The translations under genes and the position numbers were made by a program. A DNA stretch of 64,000 nt from Teichococcus aestuarii (GTDB lineage: Bacteria; Pseudomonadota; Alphaproteobacteria; Acetobacterales; Acetobacteraceae). The stretch lies in assembly GCF_003116135.1 (NCBI RefSeq), contig NZ_PDOA01000018.1, positions 1 through 64,000 on the forward strand. Reading direction: 5' to 3'. The notes beneath the pieces were generated by a model. The model saw only the letters and a list, made by a program, of their open reading frames with translations, had not been told where the DNA came from and made no database searches. The number at the start of each line of letters is the position of its first letter. The first letter of the stretch is position 1. Below, piece by piece: positions 1 through 8,963 of the stretch.

Positions 1-253
1 GCCGTCGAAACCACCAGTAGATCGTCTGCCATGGCCCGAAATGGACCGGCAGCATGCGCCATCCGCATCCTGCCCGCGCCAGGTAGCGGATCGCGTTCAG
101 CACCTCGCGCAGGTCGACGCCAACCCGTCTGCCGCGGGCGCTGCTGGGCGGCAGCAGAGGACAAATGACCTGCCATTCCTCGTCAGTCAGATCTGTCGGG
201 TAGCGCCGCCGCTCAAACGCTGCCTGCCGGGCACGGTGTTCCTTGGTCCACAT
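1..253 (-). CDS. IS5-family transposase, N-terminal part (cut by window edge)
   Basis: Reading the minus strand from about position 253 gives a protein starting MWTKEHRARQ, followed by YPTDLTDEEW and REVLNAIRYLARAGCGWRML. This is the DUF4096-type N-terminal domain of IS5-family (IS1031/IS427-like) transposases, which bind the element ends and precede the DDE catalytic domain. Only about 84 codons are present because the frame runs off the left edge, so intactness cannot be judged. An in-frame ATG nine bases further upstream (262) is an alternative start. I could not recognise a terminal inverted repeat upstream. The family call is based on seen motifs; the subgroup is a guess. Confidence 0.8.
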   Translation of the reverse strand, partial: MWTKEHRARQAAFERRRYPTDLTDEEWQVICPLLPPSSARGRRVGVDLREVLNAIRYLARAGCGWRMLPVHFGPWQTIYWWFRR

Positions 254-262
254 CCAGCCCAT

Positions 263-888
263 CTGGCCACGCAGGGACGCCCAAACACCTCACCACCAGC
301 ATTCTCAAACAGGCAGTTAGCTTCTGTTCGGTGGCCCGCGATGGCCGGGGGGGGCGCCTCAGAGCGCGGATGCCTTATGGCTCGATGCCTAAGGTACGAT
401 CTTTTTTGAGGCATACCCCGTGTTGGTCACGAAAAAGTTACAAAATGGGGCTGGATCGTGGGCCAGTCTGAGATCGCATGATTGAGGAGAGTGAAATCAA
501 GCGTCTAGAGGAGGCTGTTTAAAGTCAGCTCCCTCCTTCAAACCGAGGGCTAATAGGCTTGAGTCAGAATCAGGAAGCGGTTGGCCTATCATGGGTTAAA
601 ATCGTGGGCACAGGTCGCCCTCAACTAAAATCGGTAGCAGTTACAGTAGCTTGGGAGGCGGTGTGAGAAGGCCATCCCCTCCGCCACCCTCTCCTGCTGA
701 CATCACAGATTTCGCGGCCGCATGAGGCCTGCTTCCCTGAAGTCGCTATGGCGCATTCAGGTATGGAATGCTGCGTGATAGGGCGGCGAGCACGTCTTCG
801 TTCACGAGAACTTGACGGGGAGTGGCAAGGCTGTAACAGATCATTGTCAAGCCAAGCCTGCTCAAAGCCGACCTCGCCGGGAATGTTG
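263..888. other. Gene-poor, AT-richer stretch beside the IS fragment
   Basis: No convincing gene was found here. Candidate frames on both strands give arginine- and serine-rich translations without domains, starts or ribosome sites. Positions about 400-640 are visibly poorer in G+C than the rest of the window. The segment presumably holds the left end of the IS5-type element and the promoter of the lipoprotein operon, but I could not place either with confidence. Confidence 0.5.
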
Positions 889-1437
889 ATGCGCCTCTCG
901 CACTTTGTCGCCCTTGCGGCAGCAACATCCGTTGCCGCGTGCCAGCAGCCCGACCAGGACTGGGCCAACAAGGCCGCCCTTCAGGCCGGCGCACCCCTGG
1001 AGAATGCCGCCGCGCTGCGGGAGGCGCAGACTGCGCGCTTCCCTGAGACCTCCGAGCAGCGCCTGCTCGTCGAGGCGACCCAGGTTCTGCAGGATCTCGG
1101 CTTCACCATCGAGGAAAGCGCCCCCGGCTACGGCGTACTCGCCGGCAGCAAGGACCGCGACGCGACCGAAGCCGGCCAGGTGGTCGGGCAGGTGGCGCTG
1201 ACTGTGGGCCTGGCGCTGCTGGGCGTGCGGTACAACCCGGTCTACGACACCGATCAGGTGATCCGGGCGACGCTCACCACCCAGCCACTCGGCACGCGCG
1301 ACAGCCAGTTGCGCGTCTCCTTCGAGCGTATCGTCACGACGAACCAGGGCTTATCCCGGGTCGAGCGCCTCACCGAGGCGGAGTTCTCCAGCGGCTTCTT
1401 CGAGAGGGTGCGCGCCGGCCTGGCGCGCGCGGCATGA
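889..1437 (+). CDS. Lipoprotein, paralogue A of the lipoprotein cluster
   Basis: A 182-residue predicted lipoprotein. It has a short signal peptide and lipobox VAAC with Cys18 followed by Gln, so outer-membrane sorting is expected. The ATG at 889 is chosen because a GGGA ribosome site lies six bases upstream; an ATG at 883 sits too close to it. After the signal comes a low-complexity linker, then a core with VLQDLGFTIEE and GVLAGSKDRD motifs, and a C-terminal EFSSGFFERV motif. The core is shared with the genes at 1434, 2427 and 2922. Unlike them it has an extra hydrophobic insert around residues 97-113. It overlaps the next gene by four bases (ATGA). The function is unknown; I recognise only the lipoprotein architecture. 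Confidence 0.8.
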   Translation: MRLSHFVALAAATSVAACQQPDQDWANKAALQAGAPLENAAALREAQTARFPETSEQRLLVEATQVLQDLGFTIEESAPGYGVLAGSKDRDATEAGQVVGQVALTVGLALLGVRYNPVYDTDQVIRATLTTQPLGTRDSQLRVSFERIVTTNQGLSRVERLTEAEFSSGFFERVRAGLARAA

Positions 1438-1991
1438 ACCGGATGCGCACCATTTTGCCCCTGGCACTGCTTGCGCCGCTTCTCGCCGCCTGCGCCCAGC
1501 AGCAAACGGTCTTCGAGCCCAGCCGCAAGCCCGCCACCGAGCTGCGCGCCGCCCAGGTCCGCCTGGTGCCGGTGGATGCCGAGTCCGCCATGCGCGGCGT
1601 CATCGCCACCCTGCACGACCTCGGCTACCGCATCACCAAGGTTGAGCCGGAGGCGGGAACCGTCTCCGCCACCCGCGTCACCGCGCTGCGCATGGCGGTG
1701 GTGGTGCGCCCGCGCTCGCCAGGGGAATCCGTGGTGCGTGCGAATGCCACCATCGTCGCACCGCTGCGCGAGGCGCAGGTGGACAGCGCCGAGTTCTACC
1801 AGAAGAATTTCTTTGCCCAGCTGGCCGCGACGCTGCAGCGTGAGGTGGCCGAGGCGCCGGCGGATGTGACCGCCCCGGAGGCTCAGCGCCCCACCGCCGA
1901 ACTGAACACCATCCAGGAGCGCGAGGCCGCCGCCCGCGCTGTCGCGCAGCCCGCCACGGCGAGCCCTGCAAACGGAGCTTCTTCCCGATGA
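1434..1991 (+). CDS. Lipoprotein, paralogue B of the lipoprotein cluster
   Basis: A 185-residue predicted lipoprotein with signal peptide and lipobox LAAC (Cys20, next residue Ala). The core carries LHDLGYRITKVEPEAGTVSA, matching the VLQDLGF/GVLAG core of the flanking genes, and a C-terminal EFYQKNFFAQL motif equivalent to their FFE motif. A roughly 45-residue Ala/Pro/Glu-rich tail follows and is not seen in the others. The start overlaps the stop of the previous gene (ATGA) and its own stop overlaps the next start (ATGA), so translational coupling is likely. No enzymatic residues are evident. Cellular role unknown. Confidence 0.8.
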   Translation: MNRMRTILPLALLAPLLAACAQQQTVFEPSRKPATELRAAQVRLVPVDAESAMRGVIATLHDLGYRITKVEPEAGTVSATRVTALRMAVVVRPRSPGESVVRANATIVAPLREAQVDSAEFYQKNFFAQLAATLQREVAEAPADVTAPEAQRPTAELNTIQEREAAARAVAQPATASPANGASSR

Positions 1992-2410
1992 ATGCGATAC
2001 GCCGTCTGCTGCCGGCCCTGGGCCTGGCCGCCCTCCTGGCTGGTTGTGCCTCCGCCGAGGACCATGCCCGCAGCGTCGCGGCGGGCCGCGAGGCGCAGGA
2101 CCGCATGACGGTCGGCACCGTCCAGCGTGAGATCCGCGTGGGCATGAGTGGCGCGGAGGTGGCGGCGGTGCTGGGCTCGCCCAACATCGTCACCACCGAC
2201 GAGCAGCGCCGCGAAACCTGGGTCTATGACCGCATCGCCACCGAGCAGGTCTATTCCAGCTCCCAGGGCGGCGCGGGGGTGCTGTTCCTGGGCGGGGCGA
2301 GCGGGCGCGCCGGGGCCGCCAGCACCTCGCAGCGGACCCTCACCGTGATCATCCGCTACGACGCGGCCGGCAAGGTGCGGGATTTCTCCTACCGCTCCTC
2401 GAGCTTCTGA
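1988..2410 (+). CDS. SmpA/BamE-like small lipoprotein
   Basis: A 140-residue lipoprotein with lipobox LAGC at Cys20. The region from about residue 41 reads QREIRVGMSGAEVAAVLGSP and then TWVYDR, the pattern of the SmpA/OmlA (BamE-like) fold, in which a 'G(M/T)s..ev...lG.P' helix is followed by a strand containing W.Y. It differs in sequence from the other lipoproteins of this operon. BamE proteins help assemble outer-membrane proteins, but many BamE-fold lipoproteins do other jobs, so I do not assign it to the Bam complex. It is coupled by a four-base overlap to the gene upstream. A Gly/Ala-rich segment separates the fold's strands near residues 93-112. Confidence 0.75.
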   Translation: MNAIRRLLPALGLAALLAGCASAEDHARSVAAGREAQDRMTVGTVQREIRVGMSGAEVAAVLGSPNIVTTDEQRRETWVYDRIATEQVYSSSQGGAGVLFLGGASGRAGAASTSQRTLTVIIRYDAAGKVRDFSYRSSSF

Positions 2411-2426
2411 GCCGGGGGCGCGGGTC

Positions 2427-2900
2427 ATGCGGCGGCCCTCCCGCCCGCGGCGCCGTCACGTTCTGGCCGTGCTGCCATCCGCGGCGCTGGCCGGCTGCGC
2501 GCCCACGGCCGAGCAGCAGGCGGCCGCCTTCATGCCGAGCGCCGCGGCGACCGCGCTGCGCGCCCGGCAATCCCGCCGTTTCGACACGGCCGACCGGGAA
2601 CTGATGCTGCAGAGCACCGTCGGCGCGCTGCAGGATCTCGGTTATCTCATCGAGGAGACGCAGGCGGCGCATGGCGTCGTCGTCGGCACCAAGAACACAA
2701 GCGGGCGCGTCCGCGCGCAGGTGGTGCTGCGGCCGGGCGCCGATGGCCGGAGCATCCTGGTCCGCGCTACCTTCCAGACCATTGTCCCGCGTCCGGGTGC
2801 CATGATCGCCATGGGGGAGACCCTGGAAGATCCGGCCATCTACCAGGGCTTCTTCGAGAAGCTGGCGCAATCCGCCTTCCTCACCGCCCACGAGATCTGA
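2427..2900 (+). CDS. Lipoprotein, paralogue D of the lipoprotein cluster
   Basis: A 157-residue predicted lipoprotein with an unusually Arg-rich n-region (MRRPSRPRRR) and lipobox LAGC at Cys24. The mature part has RRFDTADRELMLQ, ALQDLGYLIEETQAAHGVVV, a strand RAQVVLRP, and a C-terminal YQGFFEKLAQS. This matches the genes at 889, 1434 and 2922 element for element. It starts 17 bases after the previous stop, so it is probably co-transcribed. Nothing indicates an enzyme. A structural or binding role at the outer membrane is an inference from the lipobox only. Confidence 0.8.
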   Translation: MRRPSRPRRRHVLAVLPSAALAGCAPTAEQQAAAFMPSAAATALRARQSRRFDTADRELMLQSTVGALQDLGYLIEETQAAHGVVVGTKNTSGRVRAQVVLRPGADGRSILVRATFQTIVPRPGAMIAMGETLEDPAIYQGFFEKLAQSAFLTAHEI

Positions 2901-2921
2901 GTCCTGCCCGGAAATCCCTTC

Positions 2922-3341
2922 ATGCTCCGTTTCGCCTCCGCCATGGCCCTGCTGCCGCTGCTGGCCGCCTGCCAGATGGACAGCCGCCAGCAGGTGCTCG
3001 GCAGCGCCAACAGCCAGGCGGCGCAGCGCGCCATCTCCACCCGCGCCTTCGAGACGGCGGATAAGGCCAAGGTGTTCCAGGCGGCGCTCAGCGCACTGCA
3101 GGATCTGGGCTTCGTGGTGGACCGCGCCGACACCGTACTGGGCACCATCAGCGCCACGCGCTACGGCAATGGCGGACTGGTACGCTTCACCGTCACGCTG
3201 CGCCGCGGCGGGGGCAACCGGACCATCGTCCGCGCCTCCGGCCAGATGAACCAGTACGAGCTGTCCGATCCGGCGCCGTTCCAGCGCTTCTTCGAGACCC
3301 TGTCCCAGGCCCTGTTCCTGCAGGCCAACGCGATCGAGTAA
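2922..3341 (+). CDS. Lipoprotein, paralogue E of the lipoprotein cluster
   Basis: A 139-residue predicted lipoprotein and the shortest paralogue, with lipobox LAAC at Cys17 followed by Gln. The mature protein holds the family core almost bare: RAFETADKAKVFQAALSALQ, LGFVVDRADTVLGTISATR, a strand VRFTVTLRR, and PFQRFFETLSQALFL. It is the last gene of the run, 22 bases after the preceding stop, and is followed by a weak hairpin. It is a good query for finding the family elsewhere because it lacks the inserts and tails of its neighbours. Function unknown. Confidence 0.8.
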   Translation: MLRFASAMALLPLLAACQMDSRQQVLGSANSQAAQRAISTRAFETADKAKVFQAALSALQDLGFVVDRADTVLGTISATRYGNGGLVRFTVTLRRGGGNRTIVRASGQMNQYELSDPAPFQRFFETLSQALFLQANAIE

Positions 3342-3353
3342 GCGTGCATCAAG

Positions 3354-3374
3354 GCGGCGCCGGCATGCCGCTTT
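3354..3374 (+). terminator. Weak hairpin after lipoprotein operon
   Basis: GCGGC (3354-3358) can pair with GCCGC (3367-3371) across an eight-base loop, followed by TTTA. The five-pair stem and short T run make this a marginal intrinsic terminator for the lipoprotein operon. Confidence 0.3.
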
Positions 3375-3535
3375 ACGCCTTATCGTGTCATATGACGAAT
3401 TGACACCCTCCGGCCCCAATGCCAGCCTGCTTCTGGAACAGCCTTTCCTCGCGGCACCCGCACGCATGGCGCGTGGGGCCTCCGGGGGCGGGGCGGGCGG
3501 TAAGCGGCCGTCAGTGCCGCCAAGGAGGAACCACC

Positions 3536-4627
3536 ATGAGCACGACACGCCGCAGCCTGCTGCGGGGCGGAGCCGGCCTGGCCGGCGGGGCGCTTCTCGC
3601 CTCCGGCGCGGCCGCGCAATCCTTCCCCTTCACGCCGAACCAGCGCTACCCGGACCCGGCGGTGCAGATCCTCGACCCGAGCTTCGCGCGCTACCGCATC
3701 TACAGCAGCACGCTGGAGCAGGTGGCGACCGGCATGCGCTGGGCGGAAGGGCCCGCCTACTTCCCCGAAGGCGGCTACCTGCTGTGCAGCGACATCCCGA
3801 ACAACCGCATCATGAAGTTCGACGAGAAGGATGGCCGCTTCACCGTCTTCCGCGAGAACGCCAACTACAGCAACGGCAATGCGCGAGACCGGCAGGGAAG
3901 GCTGCTCACCTGCGAGCACTCCGTCACCCGCCGCGTCACGCGGACGGAGAAGGATGGCAGCATCACGGTGCTGGCGGACAGCTTCGAGGGGAAGCGGCTG
4001 AACGCGCCGAACGACATCGTGGTGCGCTCGGACGACACGATATGGTTCACCGATCCGCTCTTCGGCATCAACGGCGAGTGGGAGGGCAGCCGCGCCCGCC
4101 CCGAGCAGCCGACGACGAATGTCTACCGCATCGGCACGGACGGGAAGCTCAGCGCCGTCATCACCGATCTGGTCAACCCCAACGGCCTGGCCTTCTCGCC
4201 GGATGAGAGCAAGCTCTACGTCGTGGAATGGAAGGGCACGCCCAACCGCAGCATCTGGCGCTACGACGTGCAGGCGGATGGCCGGGTGGCGAACAAGACC
4301 AAGTTCATCGACGCCGCCGACCAGGGCGCGCTGGACGGCTTCAAGGTGGACCGCGACGGCAATCTCTGGTGCGGCTGGGGCAGCAATGGCGCGCTGGAGG
4401 CCGAGCCGCGCGAGGTGGGCGGGCGCCGCGTCTACGCGCTGCGCGGCAAGCCGGAGGAGCTGGACGGGGTGATGGTGTTCAACCCCGAGGGCAAGGCCAT
4501 CGGCTTCATCCGCCTGCCGGAGCGCTGCGCCAACCTGGCCTTCGGCGGCCCGAAGAACAACCGGCTCTACATGACCGCCAGCCACTCCCTCTATGCCCTG
4601 CATGTGGAGGCGCATGGCGCGGTGTAG
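3536..4627 (+). CDS. Exported SMP-30/gluconolactonase-family protein
   Basis: A 363-residue protein with a strong AAGGAGG ribosome site at 3522-3528. The N-terminus TTRRSLLRGGAG followed by a hydrophobic stretch looks like a Tat signal for periplasmic export. The mature part is a six-bladed propeller of the SMP-30/gluconolactonase/LRE family. It carries WAEGPAYFPEGGYLLCSDIP (metal ligand Glu71), APNDIVV (Asn), NPNGLAFSPD (Asn) and LDGFKVDRDGNLW (Asp), which match the four metal ligands of SMP-30. Family members hydrolyse sugar or other lactones; the substrate here cannot be told. It stands alone, converging on moeA. Confidence 0.85.
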   Translation: MSTTRRSLLRGGAGLAGGALLASGAAAQSFPFTPNQRYPDPAVQILDPSFARYRIYSSTLEQVATGMRWAEGPAYFPEGGYLLCSDIPNNRIMKFDEKDGRFTVFRENANYSNGNARDRQGRLLTCEHSVTRRVTRTEKDGSITVLADSFEGKRLNAPNDIVVRSDDTIWFTDPLFGINGEWEGSRARPEQPTTNVYRIGTDGKLSAVITDLVNPNGLAFSPDESKLYVVEWKGTPNRSIWRYDVQADGRVANKTKFIDAADQGALDGFKVDRDGNLWCGWGSNGALEAEPREVGGRRVYALRGKPEELDGVMVFNPEGKAIGFIRLPERCANLAFGGPKNNRLYMTASHSLYALHVEAHGAV

Positions 4628-4668
4628 GCCGCGCCGGCCGGCGGGAAGCCGCCCGGTCGGATCCCAGG

Positions 4669-5874
4669 TCAGATCCCCAGATCGGCCAGGCTGACCACCG
4701 GCACCAGCGCGCCGGCCTGCAGGGCCGGGGCGTGTGGCGGGCGCTGCAGCAGCGCATCCGCGCCCGCCAGGATGCGCAGCATGGCGCTGTCCTGCCGCGT
4801 GGCGGGCACCACCACGGCGCGGCCTTCGGCATCGGTCTCCAGCCGGGCGCGCATGTATTCCTCGCGCCGGTCGTTCTCCGGCAGGGCAGCGCCGAGCCGC
4901 ACCATGCGCAGCGGCAGCGGCGCCACCGGCAAGCCGGAGAGCCGCGCCAGCGCCGGCCAGAGGAACAGCACGGAGCAGACCAGCGCCGAGACCGGGTTGC
5001 CCGGCAGGCCCAGCACCGGCGTCTCGCCCAGCCGGCCCCAGATCAGCGGCTTGCCCGGCCGCATGGCGATCTTCCAGAAATCCAGCGTGAAGCCGTGCGG
5101 GGCAAGGGCCGATTGCACCAAATCGTGCTCGCCCACGCTGGCGCCGCCCGTCGTCACCAGCATCTCGCAGCGCCGTGCGGCCTCGGCCGCGGCGCCGATG
5201 GCGTCGTGGTTGTCGCCGGCGATGGGCAGCACCACCGGCACACCTCCCGCCGCCCGCACCAGCGCCGCCAGCATGTGTGCGTTGGAGGAGACGATGCCGC
5301 CCCCCGGCAGCGGCTCGCCCGGCAGCACGATCTCGTCGCCCGTGGCCAGGATGGCGATGCGCGGCGCGCGATGCACGGCAAGCCAGGCATGGTTGCCGGC
5401 GGCGGCAAGGCCGATGTCGCGTGCCGTGAGGCGGCGCCCGGCCTTCAGCAGCGTGTCGCCCGCGCGGAAATCCATGCCGGCGCGGCGGATCCAGCGGTCG
5501 GGCCGCACCGCCTCGTTGACGCGCACCGTGCCCCCGGCGGCGGTGGCGTCCTCCTGCAGCAGGATGGCGTCCGCCCCCTCGGGCACCGGCGCCCCGGTGA
5601 AGATGCGCACCGCCTCGCCCGCGCCGACCACGCCGGCGAAGGGATGGCCCGCCGGCGCCGCGCCGATGACTCGGAGCATGGCCCCCTCCAGGGCATCGGC
5701 CGCGCGCACGGCATAGCCGTCCATGGCGGAGACATCGGCCGGCGGCTGGGTCAGGCGGGCCGCCACGGGGCGGGCCAGCACGCGGTTCCAGCCCTCGGCC
5801 AGCGGCACCGTCTCGGCGCCGCAGGGGGAGAGGGCCTCCAGGATGCGGCCGCGCGCCTCCTCCACGGAAATCAT
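4669..5874 (-). CDS. moeA: Molybdopterin molybdenumtransferase MoeA
   Basis: A 401-residue cytosolic enzyme that inserts molybdate into adenylylated molybdopterin, the last common step of molybdenum cofactor synthesis. Seen motifs are SAMDGYAVRA near residue 60, TGDEI, SSNAHML, TTGGASVGEHDLV and MRPGKPLIWG, then GLPGNPVSALV. This is the standard MoeA domain order at the usual length. The start ATG shares one base with the moaC stop (TGATG), so coupling is expected. It is the last gene of the ppiD-trp-moa run. In many alphaproteobacteria lexA follows here; in this window an unrelated gene converges instead. Confidence 0.97.
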   Translation of the reverse strand: MISVEEARGRILEALSPCGAETVPLAEGWNRVLARPVAARLTQPPADVSAMDGYAVRAADALEGAMLRVIGAAPAGHPFAGVVGAGEAVRIFTGAPVPEGADAILLQEDATAAGGTVRVNEAVRPDRWIRRAGMDFRAGDTLLKAGRRLTARDIGLAAAGNHAWLAVHRAPRIAILATGDEIVLPGEPLPGGGIVSSNAHMLAALVRAAGGVPVVLPIAGDNHDAIGAAAEAARRCEMLVTTGGASVGEHDLVQSALAPHGFTLDFWKIAMRPGKPLIWGRLGETPVLGLPGNPVSALVCSVLFLWPALARLSGLPVAPLPLRMVRLGAALPENDRREEYMRARLETDAEGRAVVVPATRQDSAMLRILAGADALLQRPPHAPALQAGALVPVVSLADLGI

Positions 5875-6374
5875 CAGGACGCCTCCCAGACCCCGGACTT
5901 GCCGCCTTCCTTGCGGGCGAGGCGGATCGCCTCGATGCGCATGCCGCGGTCGATCGCCTTGCACATGTCATAGACCGTCAGCGCCGCGACGGAGACGGCG
6001 GTGAGCGCCTCCATCTCCACGCCCGTGGGGCCGGTGGTCTTCACCCGTGCCTCGATCTCCACCGTGTCCGGCCCGGCCGGGGTGAGGTCCAGCTTCACCG
6101 AGGAGAGCGCCAGCGGGTGGCAGAGCGGGATCAGCTCGGCGGTGCGCTTGGCGGCCATGATGCCGGCGATGCGCGCCACGCCCAGCACGTCCCCCTTGCC
6201 GATGCCGCCCGCGCGGATCGTCTCCAGCGTGGCCGGCGCCATCACCACCCGCCCGCGGGCGATGGCGAGGCGGGCGGTCTCCGGCTTGCCGGAGACATCG
6301 ACCATCACGGCGCGGCCCTCGGCATCGAAATGCGTCAGGCCGGCCGGCGCGCTGTCCTCGGAGGGGTCGCTCAT
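5874..6374 (-). CDS. moaC: Cyclic pyranopterin monophosphate synthase MoaC
   Basis: A 166-residue protein that converts the MoaA product into cyclic pyranopterin monophosphate, the first committed part of molybdenum cofactor synthesis. Seen: [30 protein letters not shown] and [20 protein letters not shown], then [11 protein letters not shown] with the conserved Lys and Asp. The length is normal for a hexameric MoaC. It overlaps trpC upstream by ATGA and moeA downstream by one base, placing cofactor genes under trp-operon transcription. Confidence 0.97.
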   Translation of the reverse strand: MSDPSEDSAPAGLTHFDAEGRAVMVDVSGKPETARLAIARGRVVMAPATLETIRAGGIGKGDVLGVARIAGIMAAKRTAELIPLCHPLALSSVKLDLTPAGPDTVEIEARVKTTGPTGVEMEALTAVSVAALTVYDMCKAIDRGMRIEAIRLARKEGGKSGVWEAS

Positions 6375-7180
6375 CCCGCCTGCACCATGGCGCGGGCGGC
6401 CTCGGTCACGTCCGCCTGGCGCAGCAGGTGCTCGCCCACCAGGATGCAGCGGGCGCCGACGGCGGCCATGCGGCGCACATCCTCCGGGTCGCGCAGGCCG
6501 CTCTCGGCCACCGGGATGCGGTCGGCGGGCACCATCGGCACCAGCGCCTCGGCGGTGGCCAGGTCGGTCCTGAGGCTGCGCAGGTTGCGGTTGTTGATGC
6601 CGATGAGGCGGGTGTGCAGCCCGAGCGCGCGCTCCAGCTCGCGCTGGTCGTGCACCTCGGCCAGCACCGACATGTCCAGGCCGCGGGCGACATCCTCCAG
6701 CTCGCGCGCCTGCGCGTCGGAGAGGGCGGCCATGATCAGCAGGATGCAGTCGGCGCCCATCGCCCGCGCCTCGAACACCTGGTAGGGGTCGATCATGAAG
6801 TCCTTGCGCAGCACCGGCAGGGCGCAGGAGCTGCGGGCGGTGACGAGGTCGGCCGGCGTACCCTGGAAATATGGCGCATCGGTCAGCACGGAGAGGCAGG
6901 CGGCGCCGGCGGCCTCGTAGGCTTTGGCCAGCCCGGCGGGGTCGAAGGGCTCGCGGATCAGCCCGCCCGAGGGCGAGGCCTTCTTGATCTCGGCGATCAG
7001 CCCGATGCGGCCCTCGGCCACGGCGTTGCAGAGCGCGCCGGTGAAGTCGCGCGGCTTGCCGGCATCCTGCGCGCGCTTCTCCATCTCGCCGAGCGGCGTG
7101 GCGGCGGCCCGCTCGCGCACCTCCACCTCCTTGTCGGCCAGGATGCGGAGGAGTGTGTCGGGCAGGGTATCAGCGTTCAT
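6371..7180 (-). CDS. trpC: Indole-3-glycerol phosphate synthase TrpC
   Basis: A 269-residue TIM-barrel enzyme making indole-3-glycerol phosphate from carboxyphenylamino-deoxyribulose phosphate, a late step in tryptophan synthesis. Motifs seen: [13 protein letters not shown] (catalytic Lys), [32 protein letters not shown], and a phosphate-binding [11 protein letters not shown]. The start at 7180 is preferred because AAGAG lies six bases upstream; an ATG at 7186 is the alternative. It is monofunctional, without a fused TrpF. It overlaps moaC by ATGA, and an 87-base gap separates it from trpD. Confidence 0.96.
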   Translation of the reverse strand: MNADTLPDTLLRILADKEVEVRERAAATPLGEMEKRAQDAGKPRDFTGALCNAVAEGRIGLIAEIKKASPSGGLIREPFDPAGLAKAYEAAGAACLSVLTDAPYFQGTPADLVTARSSCALPVLRKDFMIDPYQVFEARAMGADCILLIMAALSDAQARELEDVARGLDMSVLAEVHDQRELERALGLHTRLIGINNRNLRSLRTDLATAEALVPMVPADRIPVAESGLRDPEDVRRMAAVGARCILVGEHLLRQADVTEAARAMVQAG

Positions 7181-7267
7181 GGTCATCTCTTGCAGCCCTG
7201 GGCGCGGGGGGAGAAGCGTGCCGGGGCTTCTGGGGGAGGTCGGGTGGTCGGGTGCGCGGCCGGGCCT

Positions 7268-8302
7268 TCAGCCCGGAGAAATCTCGGCCGGCGGCGCATG
7301 GGTGGCGTGCCGCAGCCGCTCCAGCGCCGCCAGGGCCGCGCCCTCGTCGATGGCGCGGGCCGCGCGGGCGGCGGCGCCCCTCAGATCGTTTGTTTCGCTG
7401 GCGACGACAAGGGCGGCGGCCGCGTTCAGCACCACGCAATCGCGATAGGGGCCATGCGCGCCCCGCAGCAATTCCACCAGCGCGGCGGCATTCTCGGCCG
7501 GGTCGCCGCCCTTCAGCGCCGCCATCGGCGCCTCCGGCAGCCCGGCATCGGCCGGGGTGAGAGTGAATTCATGGATCTGGCCGCCGCGCAGCTCCACCAC
7601 CTGGCTGGGGCCGGAGAGGGCCAGCTCGTCCATGCCCTGGCCATGCACCAGCCAGGCGCGCTCGCTGCCGGTGCGGGAGAGGGTCTCGGCCATCGGGCGC
7701 AGCCATTCCGGGGCATAGGCGCCGGTCATCTGCCGCTTCACCCGCGCCGGGCTGGTCAGCGGCCCGAGCAGGTTGAAGATGGTGCGGGTGCCGAGCTCGA
7801 CGCGCGGCCCGGCGGCGTGGCGCAGCGCAGCGTGGTGGCGCGGCGCCATCAGGAACACCATGCCCGCCTCGCGCAGCACCGCCGGCAGGGCCGGCAGCGG
7901 CACGTCGAGGTTGATGCCGAGCGCCGAGAGCGCGTCCGAGGCGCCGGATTTCGAGGAGAGCGCGCGGTTGCCGTGCTTGGCCACCGGCACGCCGCAGGCG
8001 GCCACCACGAAGGCCGTGGCGGTGGAGATGTTCAGCGTGCCCATGCCGTCGCCGCCGGTGCCGACGATGTCGATGGCGCCCTCGGGCGCCTCGACGGCGT
8101 TCATGCGGGCGCGCATGGCGCGCACCGCGCCGGTCATCTCGGCCACCGTCTCGCCGCGCACGCGCATGGCCATCAGCATGGCGGCGATCTGCGCCGGCGT
8201 GGCCTCGCCCTCCATGATCAGGCCGAAGGCGTGCTCCGCCTCGCTCTCGGCCAGCGTCTCGCCCTCGGCGAGGCGGGCCAGCACCGGCTTCAGCGTGTTC
8301 AT
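7268..8302 (-). CDS. trpD: Anthranilate phosphoribosyltransferase TrpD
   Basis: A 344-residue enzyme transferring the phosphoribosyl group of PRPP to anthranilate. It has an N-terminal helical domain and the PRPP site [19 protein letters not shown], then [16 protein letters not shown] and [11 protein letters not shown], all canonical. Its start overlaps the trpG stop by ATGA. A gap to trpC holds a possible hairpin (AGAAGC pairing GCTTCT near 7213-7232). Confidence 0.97.
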   Translation of the reverse strand: MNTLKPVLARLAEGETLAESEAEHAFGLIMEGEATPAQIAAMLMAMRVRGETVAEMTGAVRAMRARMNAVEAPEGAIDIVGTGGDGMGTLNISTATAFVVAACGVPVAKHGNRALSSKSGASDALSALGINLDVPLPALPAVLREAGMVFLMAPRHHAALRHAAGPRVELGTRTIFNLLGPLTSPARVKRQMTGAYAPEWLRPMAETLSRTGSERAWLVHGQGMDELALSGPSQVVELRGGQIHEFTLTPADAGLPEAPMAALKGGDPAENAAALVELLRGAHGPYRDCVVLNAAAALVVASETNDLRGAAARAARAIDEGAALAALERLRHATHAPPAEISPG

Positions 8303-8904
8303 GCCGCCTGCCGCTCCGGCGCGGGCAGGTCGGCGCCGGCCATGGTCAGGAAGTTGCGCAGGATGTCGTGCCCATGCGCGCTGGCGATGCTCTCGGGGTG
8401 GAACTGCACGCCCCAGATCGGCAGGTCGCGATGCGCCAGGCCCATGATCAGCCCGTCCTCGGTCCAGGCCGTCACCTCCAGCTCCGGCGGCAGCCCCTCG
8501 CGCCGCACCACCAACGAGTGGTAGCGCGTGGCGGGGAAGGGGCTGGGCAGGCCGGCGAAGAGGTCGGTGTCGCGGTGGTGCATGGCCCATACCTTGCCGT
8601 GCACCGGCACCGGCGCGCGCTCGACGACGCCGCCGAAGGCATCGCCGATCGCCTGGTGGCCGAGGCACACCCCCATCAGCGGCACGCGGGCCGCGGCGGC
8701 GGCGTGGATGAGGGGGAGGCAGATGCCGGCCTCGCGCGGGGTGCAGGGGCCGGGCGAGAGCAGGATGGCCTGCGGCTCGAGCGCCAGCGCCTCCTCCGGC
8801 GTCAGCGCGTCGTTGCGCCGCACCTCCACCCGCGCGCCGAGATCGCCCAGGAAGTGGTAGAGGTTGAAGGTGAAGCTGTCGTAGTTGTCGATCAACAGGA
8901 TCAT
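8299..8904 (-). CDS. trpG: Anthranilate synthase glutaminase subunit TrpG
   Basis: A 201-residue class I glutamine amidotransferase that feeds ammonia to TrpE. It begins [20 protein letters not shown], has LLSPGPCTP, the nucleophile elbow [10 protein letters not shown] (Cys), and the His-Glu pair in [11 protein letters not shown]. Free-standing glutaminases of this type can also serve PabB; the position between trpE and trpD argues for the tryptophan role. It ends in an ATGA overlap with trpD and follows trpE after 59 bases. Confidence 0.96.
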   Translation of the reverse strand: MILLIDNYDSFTFNLYHFLGDLGARVEVRRNDALTPEEALALEPQAILLSPGPCTPREAGICLPLIHAAAAARVPLMGVCLGHQAIGDAFGGVVERAPVPVHGKVWAMHHRDTDLFAGLPSPFPATRYHSLVVRREGLPPELEVTAWTEDGLIMGLAHRDLPIWGVQFHPESIASAHGHDILRNFLTMAGADLPAPERQAA

Positions 8905-8963
8905 GGTGCGCGATCCTTCTCCCCTGGGCGGGTGCGGGTCAAGCGTGGGCTGCTCGGCGTCTC

